A DNA stretch of 5,038 nt, taken from Vulcanimicrobiota bacterium. GTDB taxonomy: Bacteria > Vulcanimicrobiota > Vulcanimicrobiia > Vulcanimicrobiales > Vulcanimicrobiaceae. The first letter of the stretch is position 1. Each line of letters begins with the position of its first letter. Positions 1 through 5,038 of the stretch are shown here, piece after piece. The stretch is from NCBI GenBank assembly GCA_019233165.1, contig JAFAMS010000124.1, positions 1 to 5,038 of the forward strand, given 5' to 3'. The translations under genes were made by a program, and so were the position numbers. The notes under the pieces were generated by a model. The model saw nothing but the letters and a program-made list of their open reading frames with translations, was not told the origin of the DNA and did no database searches.

Positions 1-1
1 G

Positions 2-2533
<2,532 letters not shown>

Positions 2534-2535
2534 CC

Positions 2536-4038
2536 ATGGACATTCGCGCGCAAGTATCGATGGTTTTCCACCTCGACAAGTGCATCGGTTGTCACACGTG
2601 CAGTATTGCTTGCAAGAATATCTGGACGGATCGTAAGGGCACCGAGTACATGTGGTGGAACAACGTGGAGACGAAACCCGGTACGGGTTATCCGACGACG
2701 TGGGAAGACCAGAGCAAGTACAAAGGCGGCTGGGTAAAAGACGGCAACAAGCTCAAGCTGCGCCTGCAAGGCCGGACCGAAGGCCTCGGCAACATCTTCT
2801 TCAATCCCAACCTGCCGACGATCGACGACTACTACGAGCCTTGGACGTATCAGTACGACGAGCTCTTCAACGCACCGGAAGGCGACGATCAACCGACGGC
2901 CCGTCCGATTTCGCTGATCACCGGTAAGCCGATCGACATCGAAGCCGGCCCGAACTGGGACGACGATCTCGGCGGCTCGCCGGTCTACGCGGCCAACGAC
3001 GTCAACCTCGAGCAGCTATCCGACGAAGAGCGCGCGCAGCTGAACGAGGTCGAGCGGCTCGTATTCTTCTACCTCCCGCGGATTTGCAACCACTGCCTCA
3101 ACCCGGCTTGCGTCGGCGCGTGTCCGTCCGGCGCGATCTACAAGCGCGGCGAGGACGGGATCGTTCTCATCAGCCAAGAGAAGTGCCGGGCATGGCGCAT
3201 GTGCGTCTCGGGATGCCCCTACAAGAAGACCTACTACAACTGGGCGACCGGCAAGTCCGAGAAGTGCATCCTGTGCTATCCGCGTCTCGAAACCGGACAG
3301 GCTCCGGCGTGCTTCCACTCGTGCGTCGGCCGCATTCGCTATCTGGGGCTCGTGCTCTACGACGCCGACCGGATCGAAGAGGTCGCCCTCGCGGAAGACA
3401 ACGACCTGGTGGCGGCCTATCGCAGCATGATTCAGGATCCGTTCGATCCGCTGATCATCGCGGCGGCGAAGAAGAACGGGATCACCGATCAGCAGATCTT
3501 CGCGGCCCAGAACTCGCCTTCGTACAAGTTCATGAAGAAGTGGGGTTTGGCGCTCCCGATCCATCCGGAGTTCCGCACGATCCCGATGCTGTGGTACGTC
3601 CCGCCGATGCTCCCCGTGCTCGGGAAGATGAAGGACGGGAAATACGACAGCGCGACGCCGGAAGGCCTCGGCGAGATGCTCAACTCGCTCGAGAAAGCGC
3701 GCATTCCGGTTCGGTACATGGCCAGCATCTTCTCCGCCGGAAACGAGGAAGTCGTCCGTGAAGTCTATCGCAAGCAAATCGCCGTGCGTCTCTTCAAGCG
3801 GTCCCAGCGCGTGAGAGACATCAGCGCGGCCGACGCTCAGGAGGCGATGCGCATCGGGCGCACCACCCCCGAAGAGTGCGAGGCGATCTTCAACCTGACG
3901 TCCTTGCCGACGATGGAAGAGCGCTTCGTGATCCCCGAGATGGGGCGCGAAGAGGCGATCGAGCAAAGCCTCGATCCGTACACCCACAAGCCGGCCGCAG
4001 GCTTCGGCTACCGCACCGCCCCGGCGCGTCGATGGTAG
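2536..4038 (+). CDS. narH: Respiratory nitrate reductase beta subunit NarH
   Basis: Iron-sulfur electron-transfer subunit, moving electrons from the NarI haems to NarG on the cytoplasmic face of the membrane. Complete at 500 aa (E. coli about 512). The N-terminus MDIRAQVSMVFHLDKCIGCHTC aligns without gaps to E. coli NarH. Four cysteine groups are visible: C16/C19/C22/C26; C184/C187/C192/C196; C217/W220/C223/C227; and C244/C247/C259/C263. Trp220 replaces a Cys in the third group (CRAWRMCVSGCPYKK), the known cause of one [3Fe-4S] cluster, giving three [4Fe-4S] plus one [3Fe-4S]. Other family signatures are NNVETKPGTGYPT, KYKGGW, GPNWDDDLGG, NHCLNPACVGACPSGAIYKR, CVGRIRYLG, LPIHPEFRTIPMLWYVPP and EERFVIP near the C-terminus. 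The start is fixed by the SD at 2524 and the homology. The gene lies 2 nt after narG and overlaps narJ by 7 nt. An NxrB role is possible if NarG is really NxrA. Confidence 0.97.
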   Translation: MDIRAQVSMVFHLDKCIGCHTCSIACKNIWTDRKGTEYMWWNNVETKPGTGYPTTWEDQSKYKGGWVKDGNKLKLRLQGRTEGLGNIFFNPNLPTIDDYYEPWTYQYDELFNAPEGDDQPTARPISLITGKPIDIEAGPNWDDDLGGSPVYAANDVNLEQLSDEERAQLNEVERLVFFYLPRICNHCLNPACVGACPSGAIYKRGEDGIVLISQEKCRAWRMCVSGCPYKKTYYNWATGKSEKCILCYPRLETGQAPACFHSCVGRIRYLGLVLYDADRIEEVALAEDNDLVAAYRSMIQDPFDPLIIAAAKKNGITDQQIFAAQNSPSYKFMKKWGLALPIHPEFRTIPMLWYVPPMLPVLGKMKDGKYDSATPEGLGEMLNSLEKARIPVRYMASIFSAGNEEVVREVYRKQIAVRLFKRSQRVRDISAADAQEAMRIGRTTPEECEAIFNLTSLPTMEERFVIPEMGREEAIEQSLDPYTHKPAAGFGYRTAPARRW

Positions 4039-4661
4039 CGACCGAAGTCGACAAACGGGAAGCGCGGGTACTCGAGCTCTTCGCGGAGTTGCTCGACTAC
4101 CCGCACCCCGGTTTGGTCAAAACCGCGCGCGAATGCAGCGCGGCGGTCGCCGAGGAGAGTGCGGACGCGGCAAAGCGTCTGGAGGAGTTTGCGGCGTTCC
4201 TCGAGCGCACGTCGTTCGACTTGCTCGAAGAGATCTTCACCGGCACCTTCGACTTGAACGCGATGCGGCATCCGTACATCGGCTATCACCTCTTCGGTGA
4301 AGCCTACAAACGCAGCGTCTTCATGCTCGAGCTGCGGGACCGGTACGGAAAGATCGGTTTCGACCACGGAACGGAGCTGCCGGATCACATCGCCGTGATG
4401 CTGCGTTTCATGGCCCGTTGCCCGGATCGCGAGGCGGTGGCGGAGCTCGCGCGCGACGCGCTCCTCCCCAGCGTCGAGCCGATGATGGCACCACCCGAGA
4501 TCGAGGAGCTCGCAGAAGAAGACCGGCCGCCCGTCTTCGACATCGGCGACGATTACAGCCGCGTCCTCGACGCGCTACGCCTGATTTTGGCGTCGCGTTT
4601 CGGGCCGCCCTCGGAGCTCGAAGTCATCCCCTTACCGGATCAGTCTCGCTTGGTTTCGTAA
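4032..4661 (+). CDS. narJ: Nitrate reductase molybdenum cofactor assembly chaperone NarJ
   Basis: System-specific cytoplasmic chaperone of the NarJ/TorD-like family. In characterised systems it binds apo-NarG, assists insertion of the Mo cofactor and of an iron-sulfur cluster, and holds back membrane docking until maturation is complete. It is not part of the final enzyme. The product is 209 aa (E. coli NarJ about 236), predicted mostly helical. Recognisable parts: an N-terminal helix with ELLDYPHPGL (about 19-28), the central block YIGYHLFGEAYKRSVFMLELRDRYGK (about 82-107), and the hallmark ELPDHI (115-120) followed by a helix ending in FMARCP. An acidic stretch, EIEELAEED (156-164), precedes a final helix (YSRVLDALRLIL). 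The ATG at 4032 sits in the overlap ATGGTAG with the narH stop. No Shine-Dalgarno is seen, so translation is probably coupled to narH. An upstream in-frame ATG at 3876 lies deep in narH and would add residues unrelated to NarJ. Confidence 0.93.
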   Translation: MVATEVDKREARVLELFAELLDYPHPGLVKTARECSAAVAEESADAAKRLEEFAAFLERTSFDLLEEIFTGTFDLNAMRHPYIGYHLFGEAYKRSVFMLELRDRYGKIGFDHGTELPDHIAVMLRFMARCPDREAVAELARDALLPSVEPMMAPPEIEELAEEDRPPVFDIGDDYSRVLDALRLILASRFGPPSELEVIPLPDQSRLVS

Positions 4662-4668
4662 CCGAAGC

Positions 4669-4674
4669 GGAGGT
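4669..4674 (+). promoter_or_regulatory. Ribosome binding site of narI
   Basis: GGAGGT, a near-perfect Shine-Dalgarno, lies in the 17-nt gap after the narJ stop and 4 nt before the ATG at 4679. It is the strongest ribosome binding site in the window and supports that start for narI. The short spacer is at the low end of the usual range. Confidence 0.75.
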
Positions 4675-4678
4675 AGAG

Positions 4679-5038
4679 ATGTCCAACACCTTCACCTGGG
4701 TCGTCTATCCCTACGTGGCCTTCGCGATCTTCGTATCCGTCGGGCTGTACCGGTACTTCAACGATCGGTTTTCGTTCTCGACGCAGTCGTCGCAGTTTCT
4801 CGAGAATCGCCTTTCGTTCTGGGGCTCGACGATGTGGCACTACGGGATCATTTTGATCTTGATCCCGCACACGCTCGCGTTCTGGTTCCCCAAAGCTTGG
4901 GGGCTGTTGATCTCCGATCCGACGCGGCTGTACGTCATGGAGATAACGGGGCTCGGCCTGGCGATCATGGCGATCATCGGCCTGGGGATTCTGATCGTCC
5001 GTCGCGTCGTCAACGTGCGTGCCAATAGCGTGACGACG
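4679..5038 (+). CDS. narI: Respiratory nitrate reductase gamma subunit NarI, cytochrome b (3' partial)
   Basis: Membrane anchor and quinol-oxidising dihaem cytochrome b. It takes electrons from the quinol pool and passes them to NarH. Only the first 120 codons are present, with no stop before the window edge; the E. coli protein is about 225 aa. The translation begins MSNTFTWVVYPYVAFAIFV. It shows three hydrophobic segments at about residues 6-24, 50-70 and 89-107, consistent with the first three of the usual five helices. The motif SSQFLEN (37-43) matches the SSQML region of E. coli NarI. His54 and His64 (MWHYGIILILIPH) have the same 10-residue spacing as E. coli His56 and His66, which ligate the two b haems. 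The partner histidines, near 187 and 205 in E. coli, lie beyond the window. The charged RR at 108-109 after helix 3 fits a cytoplasmic loop. The start is set by the SD at 4669. Confidence 0.93.
   Translation, partial: MSNTFTWVVYPYVAFAIFVSVGLYRYFNDRFSFSTQSSQFLENRLSFWGSTMWHYGIILILIPHTLAFWFPKAWGLLISDPTRLYVMEITGLGLAIMAIIGLGILIVRRVVNVRANSVTT

Noticed and set aside
3016..3987. A 323-codon open frame on the minus strand inside narH
   Set aside because: It is a shadow of narH caused by G/C-biased third positions. The translation is Arg/His/Val-rich with no family motif, and the + strand frame carries unmistakable NarH signatures.
4963..4981. Short tandem repeat GCGATCATGGCGATCATC in narI
   Set aside because: It encodes the hydrophobic AIMAII of the third transmembrane helix. 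It is only two near-copies and explained by codon choice in a membrane segment.

Overview
The window carries most of a respiratory nitrate reductase operon in the order narG-narH-narJ-narI. All four genes are on the + strand and packed with almost no intergenic space. It begins inside narG, roughly the last two thirds of the catalytic subunit, and ends inside narI, the first 120 codons of the membrane cytochrome b subunit. narH and narJ are complete. No other genes, RNAs, repeats or mobile elements are supported.

Layout: narG (partial, 2-2533) is followed after 2 nt by narH (2536-4038). narH overlaps narJ (4032-4661) by 7 nt. After a 17-nt gap with a strong ribosome binding site, narI starts at 4679 and runs off the end of the window. 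The spacing implies a single transcript whose promoter lies upstream of the window. No terminator is visible because the operon is not finished.

How the parts work together: NarG reduces nitrate to nitrite at a Mo-bisPGD centre. NarH passes electrons to it through four iron-sulfur clusters. NarI anchors the complex in the membrane and oxidises quinol through two b-type haems. NarJ is the chaperone that matures NarG before membrane docking. The iron-sulfur ligands of NarH fall at the same residue numbers as I recall for E. coli NarH, including the Trp that marks the [3Fe-4S] cluster. All active-site histidines expected in the visible part of NarG are kept, so the enzyme looks intact and functional.

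Organism: a GC-rich bacterium, with strong G/C bias at third codon positions. NarG is clearly not of the closest E. coli/Mycobacterium type. Motifs such as NHYVGQEKLAP, HGKWHIHSTY and YHSPERTIS..KS recall the branch that, from memory, includes NarG of Thermus/Chloroflexota-like bacteria and the cytoplasmic-type nitrite oxidoreductase NxrA of Nitrobacter, Nitrococcus and Nitrolancea. The phylum cannot be fixed from the sequence alone. The main open question is whether the complex works as a nitrate reductase or a nitrite oxidoreductase. The presence of narJ and narI does not settle this. I found no sign of a previously undescribed system.
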